Assembly: GCA_019753105.1 (NCBI GenBank)
Contig: JAIELJ010000001.1
Span: forward strand, 1-64,000
Origin: Hyphomonadaceae bacterium
GTDB taxonomy: Bacteria; Pseudomonadota; Alphaproteobacteria; Caulobacterales; Aquidulcibacteraceae
DNA: 64,000 nucleotides
Reading direction: 5' to 3'
The notes under the pieces were generated by a model that was not told where the DNA came from, searched no databases, and worked only from the letters and a program-made list of their open reading frames with translations. The first letter of the stretch is position 1, and every line of letters begins with the position of its first letter. The position numbers and the translations under genes are program-made. Shown here one piece after another: positions 1 through 10,242 of the stretch.

Positions 1-382
1 CGGTGAGCGCGTTGGCAAGATGATAGCCGACAAAGGCGATGGCTGCGTTGAGCGAGCCGCCCATATGGCCTTCGGGCGCTGCCTTAAAAGCGTCCGCGGC
101 CAAGTCTGCGCCGCTTAGATCGACGCGCGTGGCGTAACTCATGTGCGCTACGGTCCACAACGCGGCGCTGGCGAGGCGGTCAGCGGCCGCGCACAAGGCA
201 AGCGCCCTGTCGCGATCAGCCAGCGCCCCGTCCATCCAGTGGCGCGCGACAAGGTTTTCGATTTTCGCGACGGTCTCGGGCCGGTGGCGGATGACGCCAT
301 ACCCCTCCCGCCATGCGTCGCTGGCTGGTGCTGACACGACAATGATCCGCTTGGGGCCGGCGCGCGCCCTTCTTCTCGCCAT
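1..382 (-). CDS. Phosphoketolase/transketolase-like enzyme, often annotated xylulose 5-phosphate 3-epimerase (partial)
   Basis: Only the N-terminal ~127 residues are in the window; the gene runs off the left edge. The frame opens with ATG at 382-380 (MARRRARAGPKRII) and continues through AWREGYGVIRHRPETVAKIENL to PEGHMGGSLNAAIAF. The PEGH-GGSLN-A stretch followed by YHLANALT is what I recall from alphaproteobacterial TPP-dependent proteins of the phosphoketolase/transketolase superfamily, which sit beside acetate kinase. It starts 53 bp downstream of ackA on the same strand, so the two are probably one operon linking sugar-phosphate cleavage, acetyl phosphate and acetate. The substrate cannot be judged from this fragment. 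The start is uncertain because no strong Shine-Dalgarno is visible. Confidence 0.6.
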   Translation of the reverse strand, partial: MARRRARAGPKRIIVVSAPASDAWREGYGVIRHRPETVAKIENLVARHWMDGALADRDRALALCAAADRLASAALWTVAHMSYATRVDLSGADLAADAFKAAPEGHMGGSLNAAIAFVGYHLANALT

Positions 383-435
383 CAACCAATACGCACGCCA
401 GCGTCCGCGCCCTGACACATGGGTGTGCGTCCAAA

Positions 436-1581
436 TTAGCTCATCGTCGCCAGCGCGGCGCGGGTCTCACGTGCGATGACGGCTTCTTCGTCGGCGGCGC
501 GCGCCTCGATGATGACTTGCGCGCCGTCGCGCGAAATCACCCCCGCGCCCGCCTCGTTACGCGCCTGATCGAGGTCCACGCCCATAAAACTCAGGCCCTC
601 GCATATCGCCGCGCGCACGCGCGGCGCGTTCTCGCCAATGCCGCCGGTAAACACCACCCGGTCGACGCCGCCCAGAACGCCCGCAAGACCCGCAAGCCAA
701 CGCCGACCTGTCTGGCAGAAGAGTTCCACCGCTTCCGCGGCGCGGGGGTCTGGCGAAACCAACAATTCGGCCATATCTGCGCTCACGCCCGAAAGGCCGA
801 GCAATCCTGATCGGCGATTGAGAAGATCCTCGACCTCCTCAAGAGAGCGGCCGGCGCGCAGCAGGTGCAGCACAACGCCCGGGTCGATGTCTCCGCTCCG
901 CGTCGCCATCGGCAAGCCCGAAACAGTTGAGAACCCCATTGATGTCTCGATGCTGCGCCCGCCTTCGATCGCCGTCATCGATGCGCCGGCGCCCAGGTGC
1001 GCGACGACGATGCGTTCGCGGCCAAGGTCGACACCCTCGCTTTGCAACGCCGCCAAAACCGAAACAATCGACAGTCCATGAAAGCCGAAGCGGCGTACGC
1101 CAGCGTTAAAGAAATCCCGCGGCAGCGCCATCATCGCCGCCGCCTTGGGTAGATTGGCGTGGAAGGCGGTGTCGAAGCAGGCGACATGCGGGCGGTCGGG
1201 CCAGCGCGCCCGGGCCGCAGCGACGCCCGCAAGGTTGGCGCTTTGGTGCAAGGGCGCCATGGCGGTAAAGTCCAAAAGCCTTGCCTCGACCCCGCCCTCA
1301 AGCAGAGTGGGCGCCACAAAGTCGGCGCCGCCATGGACCACACGGTGGCCGATGGCGTTAGGCGCAATCGGCGGCAAGACGCTGAAAAGCGCCTCAAGCG
1401 CCTCGCCATGATCGCCGGCGCGCGATGGTTCAATCGTTTTCATTTTGCCCGCGCGCCCGATTGTGAGTTGCGGGTCCTCGCGCCCAATGCCGCTGAAATG
1501 GGCGCGCCACACGACATCGGCTTCAAAGCAAGCCACGCGCACGCTCGATGAGCCGCAATTGATTGTAAGAATGGGACCCAT
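436..1581 (-). CDS. ackA: Acetate kinase
   Basis: Acetate kinase interconverts acetyl phosphate plus ADP with acetate plus ATP in the cytoplasm. The 381-residue product has the ASKHA-fold signatures in order: N-terminal phosphate loop ILTINCGSSSVR, HRVVHGG near residue 80, CFDTAFH, RRFGFHGLS, VVAHLGAGASMTAI, and the C-terminal adenosine motif VFTGGIGENAPRVR. Length fits the usual ~400 residues. I chose the ATG at 1581 because the consensus N-terminus (M-x-ILTINCGSSS) begins there; the frame stays open further upstream but reads into non-conserved, Arg-rich sequence. It precedes the phosphoketolase-like gene and follows an ECF sigma gene by 52 bp on the same strand. Propionate kinase activity cannot be excluded. 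Confidence 0.92.
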   Translation of the reverse strand: MGPILTINCGSSSVRVACFEADVVWRAHFSGIGREDPQLTIGRAGKMKTIEPSRAGDHGEALEALFSVLPPIAPNAIGHRVVHGGADFVAPTLLEGGVEARLLDFTAMAPLHQSANLAGVAAARARWPDRPHVACFDTAFHANLPKAAAMMALPRDFFNAGVRRFGFHGLSIVSVLAALQSEGVDLGRERIVVAHLGAGASMTAIEGGRSIETSMGFSTVSGLPMATRSGDIDPGVVLHLLRAGRSLEEVEDLLNRRSGLLGLSGVSADMAELLVSPDPRAAEAVELFCQTGRRWLAGLAGVLGGVDRVVFTGGIGENAPRVRAAICEGLSFMGVDLDQARNEAGAGVISRDGAQVIIEARAADEEAVIARETRAALATMS

Positions 1582-1633
1582 CTTCAAGGCACGCCTCAAG
1601 CGTGCGATTTGTCCCATGCCTTCAGGGCCAAAG

Positions 1634-2269
1634 CTAGCGCTGCGGCGTCGCGCGGCGCGCCATCTCGCTTGCAAGCAATTCGCGCGCCCGATGCACGCGA
1701 TATTCGAGCGACTTGACTGAGCAGCCGAGCGTTGCACTAGCGGCCGCTTGCGATAGACCGTCGACGGCTGTCAGCATCAGCGCCTCGCGGAGATGTTCGG
1801 GCAAGGTCGCCAGCGCCTGGCGCAGTATGCGCACTTCTTCGCGGCTTATCGTCTCCGCCTCGGGCGAGGGCCGCTCGTCGGCGACGCGCAGGTCGTCGCC
1901 ATCAGGACACTGGCCCCAGAAGGTTCGGCGGGTCGCGGCGCGTCGCGCTGCGTCCCGGCATTTGTTCAACGCGATCGCGTGGAGCCAGGTCTTGAATGAA
2001 CGCTCTGGATCGAAGCTCGCCATTGCGCCCCAGGCCGCGACGAAGGCTTCTTGAACGACATCGCTTGCCGCGTCCGCGTCAGCGACGCGGCGGCGCACGA
2101 AGCGAAAGAGGTCGTCTTTATGGGCGCTCATGAGCGCGCTGAACGCGGTCCGGTCGCCCCTTTGGGCGCGTGCAATCTGATCATCGAAACCACCGATGAA
2201 GGTTGCGCGCCGCAGCGGCAAGCGGGCTTGCCTCGACAGCGCGGAAGGCTGAGCCGTAATGGAATTCAT
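1634..2269 (-). CDS. ECF RNA polymerase sigma factor, CnrH-like
   Basis: A 211-residue extracytoplasmic-function sigma factor. Region 2 is RTAFSALMSAHKDDLFRFVRRR through ASDVVQEAFVAAW, with the core-binding and -10 recognition helices. Region 4 is ALATLPEHLREALMLTAVDGLSQ to CSVKSLEYRVHRAREL, the -35 helix-turn-helix. It is divergent from a CnrY-like and a CnrX-like gene, so it probably works as the sigma of a metal-sensing CnrYXH-type module. The second module at 9.5 kb has the usual Y-X-H order; here the sigma gene has been turned round. The N-terminal ~30 residues are not conserved, so a shorter start is possible. Target genes are unknown. Confidence 0.85.
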   Translation of the reverse strand: MNSITAQPSALSRQARLPLRRATFIGGFDDQIARAQRGDRTAFSALMSAHKDDLFRFVRRRVADADAASDVVQEAFVAAWGAMASFDPERSFKTWLHAIALNKCRDAARRAATRRTFWGQCPDGDDLRVADERPSPEAETISREEVRILRQALATLPEHLREALMLTAVDGLSQAAASATLGCSVKSLEYRVHRARELLASEMARRATPQR

Positions 2270-2469
2270 GGTCGCCTCGCTGGCCGCAAGAAGCGCGGCC
2301 CCATGACAAGGTCGCGCCTAACTTGCATCCGTGCTTTGCTTTGGATCAAGTCCCTGCATTTGCGCCTTGGGCGTCTCGTCCTTGCTCTGGCGGAGCCCGA
2401 TGGGCTAGCTCTACCCAGGGCGCGCGCCGCCGCGCGCGTATAGAAGAGTGTGATCGCCCGGAGGCTTAC
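2270..2469. promoter_or_regulatory. Divergent promoter region of the first CnrYXH-like module
   Basis: This 200-bp gap lies between the ATG of the sigma gene (minus) and the anti-sigma gene (plus), so it must hold promoters for both. No clear -35/-10 pair of known ECF type could be fixed by eye. A ribosome-binding site GGAGG at 2460-2464 sits five bases before the CTG that I propose as the start of the anti-sigma gene. Confidence 0.45.
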
Positions 2470-2745
2470 CTGACCGACCTTGATCGCCAACTCGCCGCTT
2501 TGGGCCGGGTGGACATCGACACAGCATTGGAGGGGCTGGAAAGCGATGTCTGGGCCCGGATTGATGCGCGCGCACAAAGCCGCGCGAGCGCCGGCGCCAA
2601 CGGCGCCGTGGCCGGCGTCTGCGGCTTTGTGCTTTTGGTCAGCTCGGCCATCGGCGTGTCGACGGCCACCGCGTCGGTTGCGGTCGATGTTGGACCGTTT
2701 GCGCTCGATCAGCCCTATGCGCCGGCCACTGCGCTCGGCCGATAA
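2470..2745 (+). CDS. Small membrane anti-sigma factor, CnrY-like, with probable CTG start
   Basis: A 91-residue protein with one hydrophobic segment (GAVAGVCGFVLLVSSAIGV, about residues 43-61). It parallels the gene at 9524: both begin T-[DE]-LDR-x-LAAL, carry a VW[AG]RID motif near residue 30, then the membrane segment, and end PFA[LV]xQ-[AP]YAP-[AS]T. CnrY-type proteins are inner-membrane anti-sigma factors that hold CnrH-type sigmas and are released by the CnrX sensor. The frame has no ATG nearby. A perfect GGAGG lies five bases before CTG at 2470, and starting there gives the same N-terminus as the paralogue, so I infer a rare CTG start. Stop is 3 bp before the CnrX-like gene. Confidence 0.7.
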   Translation: MTDLDRQLAALGRVDIDTALEGLESDVWARIDARAQSRASAGANGAVAGVCGFVLLVSSAIGVSTATASVAVDVGPFALDQPYAPATALGR

Positions 2746-2748
2746 GTC

Positions 2749-3195
2749 ATGCTGAAAACTTGGAAGCTGCTGGCGCTCGCAGCACTCGTCGGGTTCGGGT
2801 CTGGGCTGGGGGGCGTCTTTGTCGGGACAATGCTCACGCGTTCCGACGCCCATCGGGACACGCTCGATGCAGCGGTCCATCGCGAACTTGATCTGACGCC
2901 TGAACAGAACCAGCGTCTGGAAGCGATCGAAGCCGGTTACGCCCTGCGCAAGGGCGCCCTTGACGCTGAGCTGCGCGCAGCCGCGCGTGACATCGCCGCC
3001 GCGGTAGCCGAGGATCACGCCCAGAGTGAGCGCCTCAGCCAAGCGATTGATCGGTTTCACAACGCCATGGGCCAAACCCAAAGAGACGCTATCGCGCACG
3101 TCTTCGAAATGCGCGCTGTGCTCAATGCCGATCAACAGGCGCGGTTCGACATTATCGTGCGCGAAGAATTGCTGCGCGGCGTGGACGAAGAATAA
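2749..3195 (+). CDS. Periplasmic heavy-metal sensor, CnrX/NccX-like
   Basis: A 148-residue protein with an N-terminal membrane anchor (about residues 7-29) and a helical periplasmic domain. It matches the CnrX family closely, including AHVFEMRA near the end. In CnrX the metal ligands are H42, H46, E63, H119 and M123. By spacing these fall on D40, H44, E61, H117 and M121 here, so one histidine ligand is replaced by aspartate; the paralogue at 9805 keeps all five. It is expected to sense a metal ion (Ni/Co in CnrX; ion unknown here) and relieve the anti-sigma encoded just upstream. Co-transcribed with the CnrY-like gene (3-bp gap). Confidence 0.8.
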   Translation: MLKTWKLLALAALVGFGSGLGGVFVGTMLTRSDAHRDTLDAAVHRELDLTPEQNQRLEAIEAGYALRKGALDAELRAAARDIAAAVAEDHAQSERLSQAIDRFHNAMGQTQRDAIAHVFEMRAVLNADQQARFDIIVREELLRGVDEE

Positions 3196-3231
3196 GCGGC
3201 CGCCGCCTTCGCGATGTGGAGGAAACCAAGA

Positions 3232-3300
3232 ATGGCGATCGGCGCGCATGGGCTTTATGAAGCGGGCGCGGAAGAATGGCCCGCACCCGTGCTTTCGTAA
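3232..3300 (+). CDS. Possible 22-residue peptide downstream of the CnrX-like gene
   Basis: A short frame (MAIGAHGLYEAGAEEWPAPV...) follows the sensor gene by 36 bp and has a good Shine-Dalgarno (GGAGG at 3218-3222, nine bases before ATG). No family is recognised. It could be a real microprotein or chance. The rest of the gap to 3490 holds no gene that I can support; a 91-residue plus-strand frame from 3276 overlaps the end of the next sigma gene and has no homology signal. Confidence 0.2.
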   Translation: MAIGAHGLYEAGAEEWPAPVLS

Positions 3301-3489
3301 GACTGCATCGTCACTGGAAAGCCTGGTTCATGCTTGGGGCGCCCCTTGAGAGAAAGGACGCTGCGGCGCCGCAATTATTACAGGCAGCCCCTCCGCGACC
3401 GATTGGACGCCCCCGCTCGCCCATTATTTTGTGGTCTTTCGCCTACCCAAGAGGGACAGACAAAAACGATGTCGTTCAGCGCTTGGCTA

Positions 3490-4068
3490 TCAACCTTCGG
3501 CACTCGCCGGGTTGGGCGGCGGACATTCGCAATCGCCAAAGCCGTGGATGACGCACACGGCGCAGAGTCGCAGCACCAGCGCTCGTAGCCGCGCCCGCGC
3601 GCGGTGTAAGCGGACGGTCAGCGCATTCAAGTTGAGACCCAAGGTCGCGGCGACACTCGCTCGATCTCGCCCCTCGATATCGATGGCTCTGATCAGCGCC
3701 GCGTCTTGTGCCGAAAGAGCATCCAGGAGCGCCAGCAAACATGCGCAAGCAACGCTGTCGGTCTCGGTCTCGGTAGCGAGAGAGCGCAGATCCTCGGTTG
3801 ACGCTTCGCGCGCCCGCTGGCGAGCGAGACCGCGATAGTGATCGGCGATGGCTGTCGCCAGCACGCGCGACAACCAGGAACGCGCCGCACCGCCCTCTTT
3901 CAGATCGCCAGCGCGCTCCAAGGCGCGGGCGCAAAAAGCCTGCAGCACTTCGTCGGCATGATTTGGATCGCCCAGCCTGGAGCGCAGGTACGCGCGGATC
4001 TTGTCGAGGCCCTCTTCGAGTGCGCGCCGCACATCCGCTTCAGGCAAGTCGTTTGGGTCCCCAGCCAT
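3490..4068 (-). CDS. CorE-like ECF sigma factor with Cys-rich metal-sensing tail
   Basis: A 192-residue ECF sigma factor: region 2 (KIRAYLRSRLGDPNHADEV to WLSRVLATAIADHYRG) and region 4 (LDALSAQDAALIRAI to LNLNALTVRLHRARAR). After region 4 it carries a tail with C169, C172, H175, C180 and C182 (CAVCVIHGFGDCEC). This CxxCxxH-x4-CxC pattern is the cysteine-rich domain of CorE-type (ECF44) sigma factors, which need no anti-sigma because copper or related metals bind the tail directly. It lies immediately downstream of a copper P-type ATPase on the same strand, separated by a hairpin terminator, which supports a copper role. The metal and redox state it senses are inference. Confidence 0.8.
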   Translation of the reverse strand: MAGDPNDLPEADVRRALEEGLDKIRAYLRSRLGDPNHADEVLQAFCARALERAGDLKEGGAARSWLSRVLATAIADHYRGLARQRAREASTEDLRSLATETETDSVACACLLALLDALSAQDAALIRAIDIEGRDRASVAATLGLNLNALTVRLHRARARLRALVLRLCAVCVIHGFGDCECPPPNPASAEG

Positions 4069-4160
4069 AGCATCGATCGCTTCTTCAGGAGGGCACTGTT
4101 GCGGCTAACCAAGCGGAAGCCAAGCGCCACGGGGCCAGTGGGGCCGCTACGCAGCCACAA

Positions 4161-4182
4161 AGGGCGGCCACGCGGCCGCCCT
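4161..4182 (-). terminator. Hairpin terminator after the copper ATPase gene
   Basis: A perfect 9-bp stem (AGGGCGGCC / GGCCGCCCT) with a CGC-type 4-base loop sits 18 bp past the ATPase stop. Read on the minus strand it is followed by TTTGTGG, a weak U-tract, so it is probably an intrinsic terminator separating copA from the CorE-like gene. Confidence 0.6.
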
Positions 4183-4200
4183 CCCCACCCACAACGGGCC

Positions 4201-6768
<2,568 letters not shown>

Positions 6769-6814
6769 AGCTGACTAATGCGAGCGCTCGCGCCTCTGGT
6801 TTCACTTGAAAAGC

Positions 6815-6846
6815 AGTCTGCATCTTCCCACCATGGGAAGGTCCAA
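6815..6846 (-). promoter_or_regulatory. CueR/HmrR-type operator-promoter of copA
   Basis: A 17-bp inverted repeat CTTCCCACCATGGGAAG (6824-6840) lies between a -35-like TTGGAC (complement of 6841-6846) and a -10-like CAGACT (complement of 6815-6820), a spacer of 20 bp. Long spacers with an ACCTTCC...GGAAG dyad are characteristic of MerR-family copper promoters (CueR, HmrR). The ATPase start is 47 bp downstream. No cueR gene is present in the window. Confidence 0.75.
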
Positions 6847-6918
6847 TTTTGGACGGCTCGCCAACCGGTAACGCCCGCTCACGCGCGACATAATATTCGT
6901 TGATCCGTCGCCGATTTA

Positions 6919-8133
6919 CTAGCTTGCCCTTCCGGCTTGGCGTAACGCGCGTACGACGAAAGCCTCGATTGCTCCCGATTCTCGCTCAAACTCGGCGACC
7001 TTGGTTTTCACAATGTGCTCGTAACGCGGCAAGTCAGCGAGAATCTGCTCAACGTCGCTGACAAGTTGGTCGACACTAAACTCGTCGGCCGACTGACAGA
7101 ATTTGGGAATGCCAGCGGCTTCCAGCAGCAGATCGTGTTTTGGGCCATAGCTTATGGACACGCAAGGGCGCCGCATCTTCAAGCCTGCGATCAGCACGTG
7201 AAATCTAGAACCAATCACAACATGACAAGATGCTGCAGTCGCCATCACGTCATCCAGGGTCTCCATCCGTTCAGCGCGCAAGAAAGGATCATCGTTCGCC
7301 GCGGGCCGCGGAAGGTTAGCGAGTGCTCGTTTGTCGGACGGTTCGGCGACCAAGTATTCTAATTGATAGCCTCGCATTGTAGCATTTTCGACAAAGCGTG
7401 CGAGCTTGCCTGCGTAGCTGGTTTCGATTGTCGCATCGCGACGCCAGCCGCGATAAGCCATCACGCCGAGGCCAATCTTGATCGGCTCCCGCGGCAAGTT
7501 CGGCGACTGTTCCACATCGCCAGCGAAGACGAGGTCCGGAAACACTTCGCTTCCGGTTTCATCAAGTCCGATGCTTCGCATGAAATCCAGCGACCCCGTG
7601 TCACGATACGAACGAGAAATTGCGCATTGTGCAGCGGACTTCAGAAAGAATCGGCTGAGCGGATTGATTATCGGTCCCGCGCCCACACTGAGGCACACGA
7701 CGCGCCTTCCTCTCAGGCGCGCCGCCACCGACCACCGAAACACCTGAGCCGGAAAACCAAGTGGCCCAGTGCGATAATCATCGAACACGCCTGTTCCAGC
7801 CCAAACGATGATGTCGTATCGACCGACGATCCAAAGCGAATAGAGCCAGTTTACCACGCCGCTTGGCAAACGAAGAAGTGCGTTGTCGAGCCAACGCAGC
7901 AATCCGGGCGGTTTGAGCGCCATCTGGAATGCTCGCAGACCGAAGCGAGCGGCGACTATTTTAGGATCATGGCAAATGGATTCCACCGGTACGTCCGGCG
8001 CGCATCTGCGCATCAGTTGTAGCGCGGCGTCTAACGACGCATCGTTGCCAAAGTTGCCGGTGCCGAAGCCGCCGATCAGCGCCACTCTTATTGACTGCAC
8101 CCGTCGCGCCCCGCATTTCGACCATGACTTCAT
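6919..8133 (-). CDS. Polysaccharide pyruvyl transferase family protein
   Basis: A 404-residue protein of the CsaB/WcaK-like polysaccharide pyruvyl transferase family, which adds ketal pyruvate to cell-surface sugars. The N-terminal VALIGGFGTGNFGNDAS is the family's nucleotide-fold start, DIIVWAGTGVFDD follows near residue 110, then VVCLSVGAGPI, and the C-terminal SRFHVLIAGLKMRRPCVSISY contains the conserved SR-H-LI-AL motif. It lies alone between the copper ATPase and a DUF411 gene on the same strand, with no sugar genes nearby, so the acceptor is unknown. The start may be the GTG 11 codons further in, where homology begins. Confidence 0.75.
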   Translation of the reverse strand: MKSWSKCGARRVQSIRVALIGGFGTGNFGNDASLDAALQLMRRCAPDVPVESICHDPKIVAARFGLRAFQMALKPPGLLRWLDNALLRLPSGVVNWLYSLWIVGRYDIIVWAGTGVFDDYRTGPLGFPAQVFRWSVAARLRGRRVVCLSVGAGPIINPLSRFFLKSAAQCAISRSYRDTGSLDFMRSIGLDETGSEVFPDLVFAGDVEQSPNLPREPIKIGLGVMAYRGWRRDATIETSYAGKLARFVENATMRGYQLEYLVAEPSDKRALANLPRPAANDDPFLRAERMETLDDVMATAASCHVVIGSRFHVLIAGLKMRRPCVSISYGPKHDLLLEAAGIPKFCQSADEFSVDQLVSDVEQILADLPRYEHIVKTKVAEFERESGAIEAFVVRALRQAGRAS

Positions 8134-8196
8134 AAGCTGCCAACAAACCTCACTTGGAGAAACAGCAGCGAGGCTGACGCCCGCGGCTGAAACTGA

Positions 8197-8664
8197 TCAG
8201 GGGCTGGCCGGATAACGCGCAAACACTTGGCGCCTCGAACCGAAGGCGATCACCTCAAACGCATCGCGGGCGCCATCGGAAGTCTCCATACCGGGCGAGC
8301 CTAGTGGCATGCCGGCGACCGCAAGTCCGATCACGCCGGCGGGCCGTTCGCGAAGCAAACGCTCGATTTCGCGCGCAGGCACGTGACCTTCGATGACATA
8401 ATCATCGACGGTGGCTGTGTGACACGAGGCGAGATCGGCGGGCACGCCTAATTGCTGTTTCAGGCCCGCCATATTCGTGACGCTTACAAGTGTGGCGCGA
8501 AAACGTCCACTTGCAGCAATTTGCTCGGTCCAGATCGCGCAGCAACCACACCCCGCGTCACGACGGACCAGGAGCTCGCGCGCTTGCACTCTGGATGCGC
8601 AGCCGCCGATCGAAAGCGCGGCGCCGAGCACCGCGAAGCCTGCAAAAACATGTCTCCGGTTCAA
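8197..8664 (-). CDS. DUF411 metal-binding lipoprotein
   Basis: A 155-residue DUF411 protein. The N-terminus is a lipoprotein signal with lipobox (SIGGC), then the family hallmark RRDAGCGCCAIW, where the CGCC cluster probably binds metal, and later LASCHTATVDDYVIEGHVPA and GLAVAGMPLGSPGME. DUF411 proteins are found in copper and mercury clusters and are thought to handle metal in the periplasm; that role is inferred from neighbourhood. It lies 15 bp upstream of the end of the methyltransferase gene on the same strand and beside other copper genes. Confidence 0.85.
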   Translation of the reverse strand: MNRRHVFAGFAVLGAALSIGGCASRVQARELLVRRDAGCGCCAIWTEQIAASGRFRATLVSVTNMAGLKQQLGVPADLASCHTATVDDYVIEGHVPAREIERLLRERPAGVIGLAVAGMPLGSPGMETSDGARDAFEVIAFGSRRQVFARYPASP

Positions 8665-8679
8665 ACTAGCATCCTCTCG

Positions 8680-9393
8680 TCATTTTTTGCGCGCCAGCGC
8701 CATAAGTGTCCAGGCTAACCCCAACCGGGCCAGCGCAGTCTCATGCGATCTTCCGGCAATGAAACGAAGAGCGCGGCGAGCCCGCCGCCCGGCGATGAGG
8801 CAAAGCGGCCAACGATTTGCACGCGGCGTGATCGAGCGAATTTCGCATACTTCGAAATTCGCTGTGAGCAATAGCGCCTGAAGTTCGGCACGATCGACCC
8901 AGCGCCTAATCTGACCCGGCATCCGCTCATCGACCCGGTTGAACTTTTGCAACACGGGGCGATTCTGTGTCGCCAACATCAGAAGGCCGCCTGGTGCGGT
9001 CAAAGCCGCTAATTTTGCGACAAAGGCTTGCTGATCTTGAACGTGAGATAAGACCTCGATTGACACAACTATGTCGAAGGCGCCTTGATCAAGCGCCAAG
9101 GACATAAAGTCGCCTGCAATGAACTGGACGCCGGATACTCGCTCACCCGCTCGCCGCAACACCTCATCGGAAAGGTCGGTAGCTGTGACCTCCCCATAGG
9201 GCTTTAGCCAGGGGCATAACCATGCTGCTCCACAGCCGACCTCCAAAATACGCAAATTCGCGCGCCCGAGCCGCCCGAGCCATTCGATAATGACGGAACG
9301 CTGATCGAGCGACACTTCCGAGATGCCCGGCTCGCGATGCGCAGCATTCCAATCATTCCAAAAAATTTGCTGAAGAGCGATCGGCTCGCTCAT
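8680..9393 (-). CDS. SAM-dependent class I methyltransferase
   Basis: A 237-residue Rossmann-fold methyltransferase: motif I ILEVGCGAAWLCPWL near residue 50, acidic end of strand 2 in VTATDLSDEVL, motif IV FDIVVSIEVLSHV, and PGGLLMLATQNRP. The start is ATG 9393, nine bases after GGAGG; the frame extends upstream without homology. It resembles the broken methyltransferase at 19299-19963 (same ILD/EIGCGxxWL and DI-S-x-V layout), so two copies of this family flank the copper genes. The substrate is unknown. The C-terminus is Arg-rich with a hydrophobic end, perhaps membrane-associated. Confidence 0.8.
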   Translation of the reverse strand: MSEPIALQQIFWNDWNAAHREPGISEVSLDQRSVIIEWLGRLGRANLRILEVGCGAAWLCPWLKPYGEVTATDLSDEVLRRAGERVSGVQFIAGDFMSLALDQGAFDIVVSIEVLSHVQDQQAFVAKLAALTAPGGLLMLATQNRPVLQKFNRVDERMPGQIRRWVDRAELQALLLTANFEVCEIRSITPRANRWPLCLIAGRRARRALRFIAGRSHETALARLGLAWTLMALARKK

Positions 9394-9523
9394 ACTCGGC
9401 CTCCACTCAACAGAGTTGCAAGTCTCGCTTTGTTTACGCATCCCCATCCAAAACCCCTCATCTCGGGAGTATTGAGGGTTCATGGCGCCGGGTGCGTAAT
9501 GGAAGTGGGGCCGGAGAAAAACC

Positions 9524-9808
9524 ATGTTTACCGAACTGGATCGCATGCTTGCCGCACTTCGTGATCGGCCACTGGATCGGTCACTTGACCAATTTGAACC
9601 GCGTGTATGGGGTCGGATCGACGTCGCCGCGACGAAGGCCGCACCGCCTCAAACCACTTGGCGCTGGCAGGCGGGCCTAGCCGCGGTGATGCTGACGTTC
9701 GGCGCTTTTGCCGGCGGCGCGGCGGTCGCTCGCTCAGAGAGCGACTCCTCGCCGTTTGCAGTGCACCAGGCTTATGCGCCTTCTACTTTGCTTGGGGATG
9801 ATCGTTGA
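9524..9808 (+). CDS. Small membrane anti-sigma factor, CnrY-like
   Basis: A 94-residue protein beginning MFTELDRMLAALRDRP, with FEPRVWGRID near residue 25 and one membrane segment (AGLAAVMLTFGAFAGGAAV) around residues 51-69; the short tail is presumably periplasmic. It is the paralogue of the 2470 gene and begins a tightly overlapping Y-X-H operon with the following two genes, the layout of cnrYXH. The predicted role is inner-membrane anti-sigma for the sigma at 10239. A GGAG lies about ten bases before the ATG. Confidence 0.75.
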   Translation: MFTELDRMLAALRDRPLDRSLDQFEPRVWGRIDVAATKAAPPQTTWRWQAGLAAVMLTFGAFAGGAAVARSESDSSPFAVHQAYAPSTLLGDDR

Positions 9809-10242
9809 AGTTTTCGTTTCGAGCCATCTTGCTCACGGCCTTGGCGTCGCTGGCGGCTGGCTTTGGCGGTGTCTGGTTGGGCACGATCGCGCTGGCGCCA
9901 GCGCCCGCTCCTTCGATGCACGATCTCGTACATCACCGGCTTGATTTAAGCGGCGAGCAGCTCGCTCGAATAGAGGCTTTGGAGGCGGCGTTTGCTGCGC
10001 GCAAGCACGCGCTTGAACTAGAAATGCGTTCCGCCAACGCTGACCTAGCCGCAGCAATCCGCGAAGAACACGCAAACGGTCCAAGGGTGGCCGCCGCGGT
10101 GGAGCGATTTCATAATGGCATGGGTCGGCTACAGACCGAAACCATCGCTCACATGTTTGCGATGCGCGAGGTCTTGAACGATGAGCAGAAGGCGATTTTC
10201 GACGACACAGTCGTTGAGGCGTTAACCACCGAGCCGCAATGA
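9805..10242 (+). CDS. Periplasmic heavy-metal sensor, CnrX-like, with all five ligands
   Basis: A 145-residue sensor: N-terminal anchor at about residues 8-30, then a helical periplasmic domain. The five CnrX metal ligands (H42, H46, E63, H119, M123) match H39, H43, E60, H116 and M120 here with identical spacing (HDLVH, then HMFAM). It starts with TTG at 9805, overlapping the TGA of the previous gene, with GGGGA upstream. It probably transmits periplasmic metal status to the CnrY-like anti-sigma. The ion sensed is unknown, although the ligand set suggests Ni/Co or a similar divalent metal. Confidence 0.85.
   Translation: MKFSFRAILLTALASLAAGFGGVWLGTIALAPAPAPSMHDLVHHRLDLSGEQLARIEALEAAFAARKHALELEMRSANADLAAAIREEHANGPRVAAAVERFHNGMGRLQTETIAHMFAMREVLNDEQKAIFDDTVVEALTTEPQ

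Noticed and set aside
2266-3249. 327-residue minus-strand open frame
   Set aside because: It is antisense to the CnrY-like and CnrX-like genes, has no recognisable motif and is Arg-rich, as expected of a GC-rich shadow frame.
3276-3551. 91-residue plus-strand frame between the sensor and CorE-like genes
   Set aside because: No ribosome site beyond chance, no homology, and it overlaps the end of the CorE-like gene.
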